DNA of 45,881 nucleotides from NCBI GenBank assembly GCA_017405445.1, contig JAFRAK010000001.1:1-45881 (forward strand). The letters are read 5' to 3'. The notes under the pieces are model-generated. The model did not search any database. It was not told the DNA's origin and saw nothing but the letters and a program-made list of their open reading frames with translations. Position 1 is the first letter of the stretch. Each line of letters opens with the position of its first letter. The translations under genes and the position numbers were made by a program. Positions 1-7,424 of this stretch are shown here, piece by piece. Origin of the DNA: Bacilli bacterium. Its GTDB lineage: Bacteria > Bacillota_I > Bacilli_A > RF39 > UBA660.

Positions 1-9
1 CACGTATAA

Positions 10-240
10 TGAACTTAGTAAATTGATGTGATTTAAATTTCAATTTACTATATAATATTTTTTACCTAGTTTTAGGTAAATTATTTTAAGAGTCAAGTCA
101 GATTATACCAAGGGTCTTTGAATCCATTTTTATGACAGACTATTCTCTTATTTTTTATTAATTTAGTTTTAGATTGTGAAGATAATAACTTATATGTGCG
201 TGATGAAATAATAGGAAATTAAAGAGAACTTAAAATTAGA
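10..240 (+). ncRNA. Candidate IS110 bridge RNA region
   Basis: Seen directly: a perfect 10-bp hairpin (16-25 with 41-50, 15-nt loop), a perfect 8-bp hairpin (61-68 with 73-80, loop GTTT), and a third element with stems TAAGAG 87-92/CTCTTA 145-150 and AGTC 96-99/GACT 138-141 enclosing a loop of about 38 nt. The rest up to the ribosome-binding site (about 240) is AT-rich. Known: IS110-group elements encode a bridge RNA in this position, with a 5' stem-loop followed by internal loops that pair with target and donor DNA. Inference: this region encodes it. The 61-80 hairpin with the T-rich stretch after it could instead be the terminator of a gene to the left. RNA ends are not determinable here. 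Confidence 0.45.
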
Positions 241-251
241 AAGGAGTAAAT

Positions 252-1463
252 ATGAGAAGTGTATTAAGTATTGATGTAGCTAATGGAAAAAGCGAAGTAT
301 TATTAATAACCGAATATGGTGAAGTTTTAATTGAGCCTTATGAAGTTAAACATTGTTTAAGTGAATTTAATTTGTTAAAAGAAAAAATTGATAATTTTAA
401 TCTAAATAATTTGACTATTTTTATGGAATCAACTTCTACCTATCACTTACCTATTCAAAGATTTTTTACTAAAAATAATTATAATGTTCAAGTAATAAAT
501 CCTATATTAGGTAAAAACAATACTAGAAATTTAAGAAAAACAAAAACTGATATTGAAGATTGTTATAATTTAGCTGATTTATTCTTTAAAAATACTGTTA
601 AAATTCATACTAAAACAATGAATGATATTTATTCAAGTATGATTGAATTATCTAGACAAGAAAAGCATTTGACTGAATCTCTTGTTAGATCTAAAAACAG
701 ATTTAAACAGATAATTGCTAATGCTTTCCCAGAATATCTTAAATGTTTTACAGCTAGTGATATTTATGGTGAAACATCACTTAATTTTATTAAAGAGTTT
801 CCACATGCCGATATTATTAAATCCAAAAGAATAGATGCTTTAGCTAATAATATTTATAAAAGTACCAAAAGATACTTGCCTTATTCAAGATGTTTAAATA
901 AAGCAAAAAAGATTAAGGAACTTGCTAATAATTCTTATCCAGGAATTGATGTAAACTCATGTGAAGTTAAAAATTTAATAAATATTATAGAAATTATTTC
1001 TTATAGTGATACTAAATTATCCGAAGTTAAACAAGACATAATTGAACTTGCCAAACAAACACCATATTTTAATATTATTAATTCTATTTATGGGGTTGGT
1101 GAAACTTCTACTGCTCAGATTATCGCTGAACTTGGAGATATTAATAGATTTGAAAACATTAAACAATTAAATGCTTTTTGTGGACTTGATCCAACTATAA
1201 TTCAATCAGGTAAATCTATTAATTATAATGGTCCAATATCAAAACGTGGCAATAGAAATGCTAGAAAAATATTATTTATTACTTGCTGTAGTATCATAAG
1301 ATCTTCTGTACTTCATAATGTAAATAATGATTTATTACTTTATTACAGAAAAAAACAAGCCGAGAATAAACATTTCAAAGAATGTATTATAGCTTGTTCT
1401 ACTAAATTACTAAGGACTATTTTCGCAATGTGTAAAAATAATTCCTTATACGCGCAAAAATAA
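252..1463 (+). CDS. IS110-family transposase (DEDD recombinase)
   Basis: The 403-residue protein has the two-domain IS110 layout. The N-terminal RuvC-like domain shows the acidic residues D8 (SIDVANGK), E59 (FMES), and D100 and D103 (KTKTDIEDC). The C-terminal Transposase_20 domain begins near residue 277 (SIYGVGETSTAQIIAELGD) and carries the GL-P...SGKS...GPISKRGNR segment (311-335) that holds the conserved serine region. Length is normal and no frameshift is seen. A GAAAGGAG ribosome-binding site sits 6 nt before the ATG. The enzyme should catalyse RNA-guided insertion and excision by a serine-linked strand exchange. It is the only plus-strand gene in the first 16 kb and reads against the adjacent operon, as expected for an insertion. 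Confidence 0.95.
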   Translation: MRSVLSIDVANGKSEVLLITEYGEVLIEPYEVKHCLSEFNLLKEKIDNFNLNNLTIFMESTSTYHLPIQRFFTKNNYNVQVINPILGKNNTRNLRKTKTDIEDCYNLADLFFKNTVKIHTKTMNDIYSSMIELSRQEKHLTESLVRSKNRFKQIIANAFPEYLKCFTASDIYGETSLNFIKEFPHADIIKSKRIDALANNIYKSTKRYLPYSRCLNKAKKIKELANNSYPGIDVNSCEVKNLINIIEIISYSDTKLSEVKQDIIELAKQTPYFNIINSIYGVGETSTAQIIAELGDINRFENIKQLNAFCGLDPTIIQSGKSINYNGPISKRGNRNARKILFITCCSIIRSSVLHNVNNDLLLYYRKKQAENKHFKECIIACSTKLLRTIFAMCKNNSLYAQK

Positions 1464-1569
1464 TATAACATAAAAATTTTAAAAAATCTACTATTGTAGG
1501 TGTTTTTGTTATGCAACCATTTCAAGAATAATTATTAAAAATAGTACTTGACTTTATTTAGATTGTCAT

Positions 1570-1632
1570 AGAAAAACAGGATTTTAGTCCTGTATATATA
1601 TCGCAAATTCTTAATCTTACGATTATTATATT
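1570..1632 (-). repeat. Diverged copy (C) of the GNAA-hairpin/terminator element
   Basis: Read on the minus strand it has TAATC-GTAA-GATTA (a stem capped by a GNRA tetraloop), then AAGA, a CGATA segment, then a perfect 6-bp hairpin (1576-1581 with 1588-1593) followed by TTTTT. The same order is found in the two near-identical copies at 4569-4645 and 14192-14267, with a different terminator stem here. It lies between the IS110 gene and the ATPase stump and should terminate transcription coming from the CDF operon. Confidence 0.5.
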
Positions 1633-1678
1633 ATAAATGTCATAATCCATGCTATTAGTAAACTATATAATGGATATG

Positions 1679-1753
1679 TCACACTTGTTCCAAACCATTT
1701 TTATTTAATTTTAATTTTTTATATACTTTTTCTATCTCTTCATTATAATACAT
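1679..1753 (-). pseudogene. N-terminal stump of a P-type cation ATPase
   Basis: A 24-codon frame starts at ATG 1753 with an excellent GGAGG site just upstream, 20 nt after the stop of the CDF gene. Its peptide begins MYYNEEIEKVYKKL and ends NKNGLEQV before TGA. This matches the start of the cation-transporter N-terminal domain of P-type calcium/cation ATPases, where a segment of the type '-E-V-x-x-x-L-x-x-x-x-x-G-L' leads into a conserved helix. All downstream coding sequence is gone and is replaced by IS110-side DNA. Inferred: the gene formed a metal-transport operon with the CDF gene and was cut by the insertion or an associated deletion. Confidence 0.6.
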
Positions 1754-1772
1754 ATTCCTCCATATAACCATT

Positions 1773-2621
1773 TTACATTGGTTCTACATCGATAAACTTG
1801 ATTGATTTATTCTTCTTTTTAATTTGTTGTTTTATTTTTTTCTCAATTTTAAGATAATCTTTAATTTTAATATTATTATTCACGTCAATTTTTAAAAAAA
1901 TACTATAATAATATGACATTCTAATTAATTTGATATCAGCAATTTTATATTGTTTTGATTGTTCAAGTTCTTTTTTTATAGTTTCCTTAATATCATCATT
2001 TTCTTCATCATTAATTAGAATTCCCCTTATATTAGATATAATCATTTTTATCGAAGTATAAAAAATGTATAATGCCATACATATACTTCCAATTTTATCA
2101 ACATTAACAAAAATTGGTATGTACTTTTCAAAAAAAGTTATAATTAATACTATTATTACGACACAGGTTGATATAAAATCTGCTTTTGATTCTTTATATG
2201 ATTCAATCAGCAATTCATTTTTTGTACTTTTTGCATATCGATTTAAAAACGAAAGCACAAATCCTTTTATAATCAAAACTAATAATAAAGCAATTAATAT
2301 GACTAGATTTGGTGTAAATTTATTCTTAAACGTGAATATTTGATAAACAATGAATAGTCCTATCAAAAATAGCAATATTCCTGTAAAAAGATTAGATAAA
2401 TAATATACTTGTCCATAACCAAATGGATATGTTTTATTCGCCCTTCTTTTTCCAATTTTATTCGCTACTAAACTTATAATATCCGTAAGAAAATCAATAA
2501 AAGATTGAATAGAATCTGCTATTAATGTTGAAAGCGAGAACAGTATACCTAAAGCAAGTTTTAAAGAAGCTGAAATAAAATTTAAAATTGCTGTTAATAT
2601 TATTATTTTCTTTTCTTTCAT
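1773..2621 (-). CDS. Cation diffusion facilitator (CDF) family transporter
   Basis: The 282-residue membrane protein has about six transmembrane segments and a short cytoplasmic C-terminal domain. The signature after TM2, ADSIQSFIDFLTD with KIGKRRANKTYPFGYGQ, is typical of CDF proteins, which export divalent metals (Zn, Mn, Fe, Co) in exchange for protons. The TM5 metal site usually reads HxxxD; here it reads ExxxD (ESYKESKAD, residues about 142-150), a possible change of metal preference. Start is ATG with AAAGG about 12 nt upstream. It is the first gene of an operon whose second gene, a P-type ATPase, is truncated. Confidence 0.88.
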   Translation of the reverse strand: MKEKKIIILTAILNFISASLKLALGILFSLSTLIADSIQSFIDFLTDIISLVANKIGKRRANKTYPFGYGQVYYLSNLFTGILLFLIGLFIVYQIFTFKNKFTPNLVILIALLLVLIIKGFVLSFLNRYAKSTKNELLIESYKESKADFISTCVVIIVLIITFFEKYIPIFVNVDKIGSICMALYIFYTSIKMIISNIRGILINDEENDDIKETIKKELEQSKQYKIADIKLIRMSYYYSIFLKIDVNNNIKIKDYLKIEKKIKQQIKKKNKSIKFIDVEPM

Positions 2622-2870
2622 AGATTATTGACCTTTCCATAAAAAATTATAACTACTCAATTTGGTTACAATTCTATATTTAATTATATCATGAACTTAT
2701 AATTATTTTAATTTATTTAATATTTATTTTGCTTTGTTTTTCTTAACTAATCTTAACTTTATTATGCAATAAATCTATATTTTTTAAATTCAGACAGATC
2801 GTAGTATTACTATATTCTGATTACTAATCATAATATTTATTACATAAAAAAAATATAAAATGTGCCTAAA

Positions 2871-2900
2871 AAAAGTGTCAGAGTGTTACAAGTCAGTACC
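2871..2900 (-). repeat. Short intergenic repeat, copy R1
   Basis: On the minus strand it reads about GTACTGACTTGTAACAC then TCTGACAC followed by TTTTTTT. It resembles R4 at 4461-4510 (GGTTGGCTTGTAATATGCC, GACACA, T-run) and more weakly R2 and R3. In R4 the order is hairpin then T-tract, so the family looks terminator-like. Confidence 0.4.
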
Positions 2901-3000
2901 CTAATTCCTCACAAAAATGAGTATATTTTAACCAATTTTTTTAATTATTTTTTCTTTTTTTATTAAAACTTGCAAGATCTCATTTGCTAAAAAGTCCCAT
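2893..3000 (-). pseudogene. Possible degraded small protein gene
   Basis: A minus-strand frame from ATG 3000 reads MGLFSK, stop, DLASFNKKRKNN, stop, KNWLKYTHFCEELGY, stop. The segments between the stops look protein-like (mixed charged and aromatic residues, no strong low complexity), which suggests a decayed small gene with two nonsense mutations. No ribosome-binding site is visible, and in DNA this AT-rich a chance frame is possible. No family recognised. Confidence 0.28.
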
Positions 3001-3030
3001 TTTATAAGGATTTAATTGATGTACAGTATA

Positions 3031-3071
3031 AATACAAGTCAGGCAGTTTATATTAGTTTTATTTTCATTAT
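3031..3071 (-). repeat. Short intergenic repeat, copy R2
   Basis: Shares a 26-nt block with R3 at one mismatch (3044-3069 versus 3834-3859, core CAGTTTATATTAGTTTTATT), and the preceding ACAAGTCAG with R1. It lies 15 nt downstream of the stop of the metallopeptidase gene, the same relative place that R3 holds behind the acetyltransferase gene. Confidence 0.55.
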
Positions 3072-3085
3072 TCATACTTTTTCAT

Positions 3086-3741
3086 CTACTTTTTTATATT
3101 TTTTTCTTCATTATATTTTGCATTATAATAATTAATTGACCTATTTAATAAATCTTTTTTTATAATATCAATTTGTTCTTTATCTCTTAGCAAATTAACA
3201 AAATTATCTTTTCCTAAAGTATCTATTAAATAACTAACCATCAAATATGCATAATTATAACTATCATATTCATGCATACCAAATTCATTTTCTATTTCTT
3301 CTTGATTTGGAACAGGATTATTGTTTATATAATTATCCAGTAGCCATTTAATATCTTTAGTATATGTCTCATCTAGATACTTTGCTATACCTTCATTTAA
3401 CCATTCTGGTGTTGAACCAAATAACGTAAATTGAATTCCATGTATTAATTCATGAATTATTACACTTTTATATTCTTCTTTAGACCAATCATTCTCACTA
3501 GGATTATCTTTTGGTTCAAAAAAGTTTAATGAATTGTCTTCATCTTTGTGACAAGCACACATATAATCCGGACCATTTTTAAATCCTCTTTTTCGCAAAC
3601 CAACAACTAATTCTTCAATACTATTATAAACATATATATCAAATGGTAATTCAACTTCTCTGCTGTTAAAGAAAGCAAATATTTCATTTTTTCTATTACT
3701 TGATTATAGTTTGATTTGCTGTCTTGCATTATATATTTCAT
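3086..3741 (-). pseudogene. Gluzincin-type zinc metallopeptidase, frameshifted
   Basis: The intact C-terminal frame (3086 to about 3703) holds the zinc motif HELIHGI followed 18 residues later by EWLNEGIAKYLD, the HExxH plus E-glycine pattern of gluzincin peptidases. An upstream frame begins at ATG 3741 behind GAGGTG and reads MKYIMQDSKSNYNQVIEK. It would join smoothly to NEIFAFFNSREVELPFD of the main frame if the run of six A (minus strand, plus positions 3687-3692) had one more A. The gene therefore looks like a roughly 218-codon peptidase with a one-base deletion in a homopolymer. An internal TTG at 3598 is an unlikely real start because the homologous-looking sequence extends upstream. 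A sequencing error, a true pseudogene or slippage-dependent expression cannot be told apart here. Confidence 0.75.
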
Positions 3742-3820
3742 ACATTCACCTCTATTATTTATTATTGGGTGGAGTAATCACCTTTTCTTATTTTACCTAG
3801 TTTACTTCTATTCTTGGATA

Positions 3821-3860
3821 AATCGTAATCAACCAGTTTATATTAGTTTTATTCTCATTC
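3821..3860 (-). repeat. Short intergenic repeat, copy R3
   Basis: Near-identical to R2 over 26 nt (3834-3859). It sits directly downstream of the GNAT acetyltransferase stop. On the minus strand it reads AATATAAACTGGTTGATTAC, matching the ACTGGTTGGCTTGTAAT of R4. Confidence 0.5.
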
Positions 3861-3867
3861 ATGAGTA

Positions 3868-4428
3868 TTACTTCCTTCTGATTTCATTTTTTTTATTTAA
3901 TGCTTCTTTTACATTTATCCAATATTTTTTAAAATTACAGTTTTCTTGTGAATCAAATATTACCTCTTTTAAAACACCACAATTATTCTCTATTGTTTTA
4001 GCAGAACCTATATTATCTTCTTTACAAGTAACTAATACATTTTCTAATCCTAATTCATCACACTTTTCAAGTGCTAAATTAAGCATTATTGTAGCATAAC
4101 CTTTTCTTCTTTCACTAGGCCTTACACTATATCCTATATGACCTCCAATATGTGAAAGAAATTCATTATCAATATTGTGTCTTATTGATAAATGTCCAAC
4201 AATTCTATCATCATTCATTAAGAAATAAACAGAAGAGGGTACTCTGCCTTCCTGTAAATCTATACCATTGTGTTCCTTTATTATTATTTTAAGCCATTCT
4301 TCATAGTTAATATTTTCAGTACAACTTAATGGTTTTGCTTTGGGATTATCTAAACGATATTCTTTTAAATATTCTATCCACTTTTCTTTATCTTCTATTG
4401 TCGGAAATTTCAAATAAATATTTGCCAT
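3868..4428 (-). CDS. GNAT-family N-acetyltransferase
   Basis: The 186-residue protein carries the GNAT acetyl-CoA-binding motif A: a beta-strand ending IGYSVRPSERRKGYATIML (residues about 98-116), where R-R-K-G-Y-A is the Q/RxxGxG/A pyrophosphate loop. The following strand VLVTCKEDN and helix GSAKTIENNCG form motif B. Length suits a single-domain GNAT. N-terminal residues (PTIEDKEKWIEYLKEYR) resemble the amino-acid-type subgroup often annotated as 'predicted acetyltransferase' in Bacillota. The substrate cannot be told. It stands alone between repeats R3 and R4; start ATG 4428 has GAGGCGAAGAAT upstream. Confidence 0.88.
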   Translation of the reverse strand: MANIYLKFPTIEDKEKWIEYLKEYRLDNPKAKPLSCTENINYEEWLKIIIKEHNGIDLQEGRVPSSVYFLMNDDRIVGHLSIRHNIDNEFLSHIGGHIGYSVRPSERRKGYATIMLNLALEKCDELGLENVLVTCKEDNIGSAKTIENNCGVLKEVIFDSQENCNFKKYWINVKEALNKKNEIRRK

Positions 4429-4460
4429 ATTCTTCGCCTCTTTTTATCAATATAAAAAAA

Positions 4461-4510
4461 TGTGTCGGCATATTACAAGCCAACCAGTTGATAGTCGTTT
4501 TTTCATTTCA
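4461..4510 (-). repeat. Short intergenic repeat, copy R4, with terminator-like hairpin
   Basis: On the minus strand a stem TTGGC/GCCGA (4479-4483 with 4465-4469, one G-T pair) is followed by CACA and a seven-T run (4454-4460), a weak intrinsic terminator. The sequence is shared in part with R1, R2 and R3, giving four related copies in 1.7 kb. Confidence 0.45.
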
Positions 4511-4568
4511 TCACATGCTTTCAAATAATATTATATCATAGTTTTTCTAAATTTAATTTCTTGGAGTA

Positions 4569-4645
4569 TTACTAAATTCAGAACAATCAAAAAAGACTAG
4601 AAATATCTTTCTAATCTCTATCGTAATATCTTAATCTTCCGATTA
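4569..4645 (-). repeat. Copy A of a 77-bp GNAA-hairpin/terminator repeat
   Basis: This is identical to copy B (14192-14267) apart from one substitution and one A. On the minus strand: stem TAATC-GGAA-GATTA (GNRA loop), spacer with CGATA, then a 9-bp hairpin GATTAGAAA-GATA-TTTCTAGTC (4616-4595) followed by TTTTTT. It forms the terminator of the envelope operon ending at 4678. Read in plus direction, the outer part (ATCTTA/TAAGAT flanking 4628-4654, then TTTCTTTTTT) is also terminator-like, so it may act both ways. Confidence 0.75.
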
Positions 4646-4677
4646 TTTAAGATTTCTTTTTTATTAATTTTTTTTAC

Positions 4678-5088
4678 TTAATTACTATTCTTGTTTTGAT
4701 TATCTGATTCTGACATATGATTTTGTTGATTATTGTTTTTGTCCTTTTTTCTTTGTTTATCATTTTGTTCTTGTCCATCTATTTCAGGTGGATTTTCACC
4801 TTGAGTTTCTTCATTCATGTTTGGATTATTTCTTATATTTCTGTGATCATTCATTCCAGGTGGTTGATTATTATTCCAATTATTTTGTATAGCAGTAGGT
4901 GTGTTGTTTTTTGCTGTTATTTTGTTATAAATTATACATCCACTTGTTGCAACAATTGCACCTATTAAAAATCCAATTATAAAAATGATAAATTTTTCTT
5001 TTATAAAGATAACCGTTTTTTCCTTCTCCATAGTATCTTCTTTAATTTCTTTTTTATTATGTTTTTTCTTCTTATCTTCTTCCACCAT
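4678..5088 (-). CDS. Small membrane-anchored protein with Asn/Gln-rich tail
   Basis: 136 residues. A Lys/Glu-rich cytoplasmic N-terminus (1-28) leads into one transmembrane helix (about 29-52, IIGFLIGAIVATSG) and then a polar extracellular tail rich in Asn, Pro, Gln and Asp (QPPGMNDHRN, NNNQQNH). No enzymatic motif. It overlaps the end of the upstream Cthe_2159-like gene by 17 bp, and its ribosome-binding site (GAGAGGAAATA) lies inside that gene. An internal ATG (residue 20) just before the helix is the alternative start. As the last gene of the envelope operon it probably acts at the cell surface. Function unknown. Confidence 0.75.
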   Translation of the reverse strand: MVEEDKKKKHNKKEIKEDTMEKEKTVIFIKEKFIIFIIGFLIGAIVATSGCIIYNKITAKNNTPTAIQNNWNNNQPPGMNDHRNIRNNPNMNEETQGENPPEIDGQEQNDKQRKKDKNNNQQNHMSESDNQNKNSN

Positions 5089-6271
5089 TATTTCCTCTCA
5101 TTCCTCCTCCCATCATTTGATTAGATAGAGTATCTGTTTCATTTCCATTTACAATAATTTTTCCTCCTGTTTTACTACCAGTTCCATCATAGTCAAATGG
5201 TGATTGTGCATTAATTGTTATTGTTCCTCCTGTAATTAATAAATCGCCATTTGAATCAATCGCATCGGTATCTCCTTGCCCCATATCAACAGTTATAGTT
5301 CCACCATTTATTTCAACTTTAATTGAATATTTTGAAGATTTATTGGCAGCATTAATTCCATCATCTGTTGCTTTAATATTAATTATTCCGTTGTTTATTA
5401 AAATATAAGTTCCTTCAATTCCTTCTCCTGCTGTAATATTAATTGTACCACCTTCAAATTGAGCTATAGTTGTAGCATGGATTCCGTCATCGCCTGCATT
5501 AATAGTAATATTTCCTCCTGATATATATACATAACCTACAGAATCATCTTCATCATATTCAGCGTGTAATCCATCTGTTCCAGCTTTTATTGCTAATGTT
5601 CCATCAGCAATACGAATAGAATCATTAGCTTGAAACCCTTTTGATGTTGCAGTTATATTATAGGTTCCTCCAGTTACTTTTAAATCATCTTTTGAAACAA
5701 CTCCATTATCAGTTGAATTAATTGTTAGAGTTGCAGTTCCATTTAAAGTTATATCTGATTTTGAGAATATAACTCCATCTGTGTTTGTATCTTTATCTGC
5801 CTTAAATGTTTCAGAGACAGTTAGTGAACTATCAGCTGATGTAGTTATAAATACTTTATCTCCTGATTTAACATATATACATGGAAAATTAGTATTTGTA
5901 ATATTTACACCATCCAACACTATCTGAATTTTAGCTTCATCATCTGCTTCTACATAAATTGTTGAATTAGTTGCTGTTCCACTTATTACATAAACTCCTT
6001 CTTTTGTAATATTTATATCTTTGCCACTTGTTACAGTATATTTTGTGGCATCAGTTGTATCTACTGTTTGTTCTAAATCTCTATCAGTAAACATTTCTGA
6101 TGTACTATAGGTATCATTTGTAACCGAAGTAGAGTTTGTTGAATTGTTTTTTTCACTATAAATTGCGTTGTTTGTATTATTAGAACTATTATCTTTTATG
6201 AAATATCCAATTAAACAAGCAAGAACAATCACTAAAACTACTACTAAAATCATATATCTCTTATTTTTCAT
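5072..6271 (-). CDS. Cthe_2159-like carbohydrate-binding beta-helix protein, membrane-anchored (copy 2)
   Basis: About 399 residues from ATG 6271, chosen because GAAAGG lies 9 nt upstream; the ATG at 6280 would abut the Shine-Dalgarno. An N-terminal anchor (ILVVVLVIVLACLIGYFI) is followed by a Thr/Ser/Asn-rich linker. The body from about residue 65 consists of repeated beta-strand turns (GVYVISGTATNSTIYV, KIQIVLDGVNITN, GDTDAIDSNGDLLITGG, DGINAANKSS) typical of Cthe_2159-type polysaccharide-binding right-handed beta-helices with Asp/Asn calcium sites. It ends in a Gly/Met/Asn-rich tail. It is a tandem paralogue of the next gene. Likely binds acidic polysaccharide at the surface. Confidence 0.85.
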   Translation of the reverse strand: MKNKRYMILVVVLVIVLACLIGYFIKDNSSNNTNNAIYSEKNNSTNSTSVTNDTYSTSEMFTDRDLEQTVDTTDATKYTVTSGKDINITKEGVYVISGTATNSTIYVEADDEAKIQIVLDGVNITNTNFPCIYVKSGDKVFITTSADSSLTVSETFKADKDTNTDGVIFSKSDITLNGTATLTINSTDNGVVSKDDLKVTGGTYNITATSKGFQANDSIRIADGTLAIKAGTDGLHAEYDEDDSVGYVYISGGNITINAGDDGIHATTIAQFEGGTINITAGEGIEGTYILINNGIINIKATDDGINAANKSSKYSIKVEINGGTITVDMGQGDTDAIDSNGDLLITGGTITINAQSPFDYDGTGSKTGGKIIVNGNETDTLSNQMMGGGMRGNNGGRR

Positions 6272-6285
6272 TACCATCATCCTTT

Positions 6286-7407
6286 CTATTTTGTTGAAGC
6301 AGGTATTTCACTTACTTCATTACCATTGATTATTATTTTTCCTCCATTTAATGTAGCTTCTCCTACATAATCAAATGGTAAACTAGCTGTTATATCAATT
6401 GTTCCTCCATTGATAGTTATATCGCCATTTGAATCAATCGCATCGGTATCTCCTTCATCAACTTTGATTGTGAGAGTTCCATTATTCATTTCAAATAAAG
6501 CGTTGTATGAATCACTTTTATTTGCCGCATTGATTCCATCATAAGTTGCATCTATATTAATGTTACCACCATTGATTTGAATGTAAGTTCCTTCAATTCC
6601 TTCTCCTGCTGTAATATTAATTTTTCCATCATCAACTTGAACAACTGATATAGCATGTATTCCATCATCAACTACATCAATGTTAATTATTCCACCACCA
6701 ATATAGACATATCCAAGTTTATCATCATCGCTATTTTCTGTATGTATTCCATCATCATCAGATTTGATGTTTACTTCTCCATCAGACATTGCAAATGAAT
6801 CATTAGCTTGAAGTCCTTTTGATGTTGCAGTTATATTATAAGTTCCTCCAGTTATTTTTAAATCATCTTTTGAAACAACTCCCTTATCAGTTGAATTAAT
6901 TGTTAGAGTTGCTGTTCCATTTAAAGTTATATCTGACCTAGAAAATATTACACCATCAGTTTTTGTACTACCATCCTTTATAAAGGTATCAATTACGGAA
7001 AGTGTACTATCATCAGATGTAGTTATAAATACTTTATCGCCTGATTTAACATATATACATGGGAAATTCGTGTTAGTAATACTTACACCATTTAAAACAA
7101 TTTGAACTTTATCGTCGCTTGCTGCTTCTACATAAATTGTTGAATTAGTTGCTGTTCCACTTATTACATAAACTCCTTCTGTAGTAATTGTAATATTCTC
7201 ATCTGATTTAACTGTATAACTAACTGCACTTGAAGTGTCAGCAGTTTGTTTTAAATCTCTTGATGAAAATAATTCTGATTCATTATATATTCCAGTTATT
7301 TTAGTATTTTCTTTTGCCATTTCTTCATTTTTGGTTAATAAGTAAACTCCTATACAAAGTATTAAACCTAAAACTACTGCAAATATTATTATTTCCTTAT
7401 TTTTTAT
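6286..7407 (-). CDS. Cthe_2159-like carbohydrate-binding beta-helix protein (copy 1); unusual start
   Basis: The first in-frame ATG (7320) gives 344 residues and no anchor, and it has no Shine-Dalgarno. The frame is open upstream for 29 more codons that encode a clear membrane anchor (IIIFAVVLGLILCIGVYLL). A strong GGAGG (7416-7420) lies 8 nt before an in-frame ATA at 7407 and 5 nt before an ATC at 7410. I therefore extend the gene to 7407, with a rare AUA/AUC start, or an ATG lost by point mutation. The rest is the same beta-helix as its neighbour, with shared DNA blocks of high identity. The polypeptide probably displays a polysaccharide-binding domain outside the cell, next to the CotH-like protein. 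Confidence 0.78.
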   Translation of the reverse strand: MKNKEIIIFAVVLGLILCIGVYLLTKNEEMAKENTKITGIYNESELFSSRDLKQTADTSSAVSYTVKSDENITITTEGVYVISGTATNSTIYVEAASDDKVQIVLNGVSITNTNFPCIYVKSGDKVFITTSDDSTLSVIDTFIKDGSTKTDGVIFSRSDITLNGTATLTINSTDKGVVSKDDLKITGGTYNITATSKGLQANDSFAMSDGEVNIKSDDDGIHTENSDDDKLGYVYIGGGIINIDVVDDGIHAISVVQVDDGKINITAGEGIEGTYIQINGGNINIDATYDGINAANKSDSYNALFEMNNGTLTIKVDEGDTDAIDSNGDITINGGTIDITASLPFDYVGEATLNGGKIIINGNEVSEIPASTK

Positions 7408-7424
7408 GATAATTACCTCCTTCT

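Larger units (their letters stand above)
1..1678 (+). mobile_element. IS110-family insertion sequence (boundaries not resolved)
   Basis: The element consists of a DEDD-type transposase gene with long non-coding flanks. The left end may lie at or before base 1. The right end must lie between the transposase stop (1463) and about 1678, where the disrupted P-type ATPase reading frame resumes. IS110 elements typically lack terminal inverted repeats and make no obvious target duplication, so neither end can be fixed from one copy. The 5' non-coding region is structured (separate entry), as expected for the IS110 group, where the guide RNA is encoded upstream of the recombinase. The gene is intact, so the element may be active. 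Confidence 0.55.
2622..3085. other. Non-coding stretch with degraded coding sequence and repeats
   Basis: No intact gene. The left part should hold the minus-strand promoter of the CDF gene. A degraded frame lies at 2893-3000 (separate entry). Two copies of a short repeat found downstream of neighbouring minus-strand genes lie at 2871-2900 and 3031-3071. The rest is low-complexity AT-rich sequence. Confidence 0.6.

Noticed and set aside
61-90. The 8-bp hairpin could be simply a terminator of a gene to the left.
   Set aside because: Not excluded, but no minus- or plus-strand gene is visible before it and it fits the expected structured left end of IS110; kept as part of the bridge RNA candidate with low confidence.
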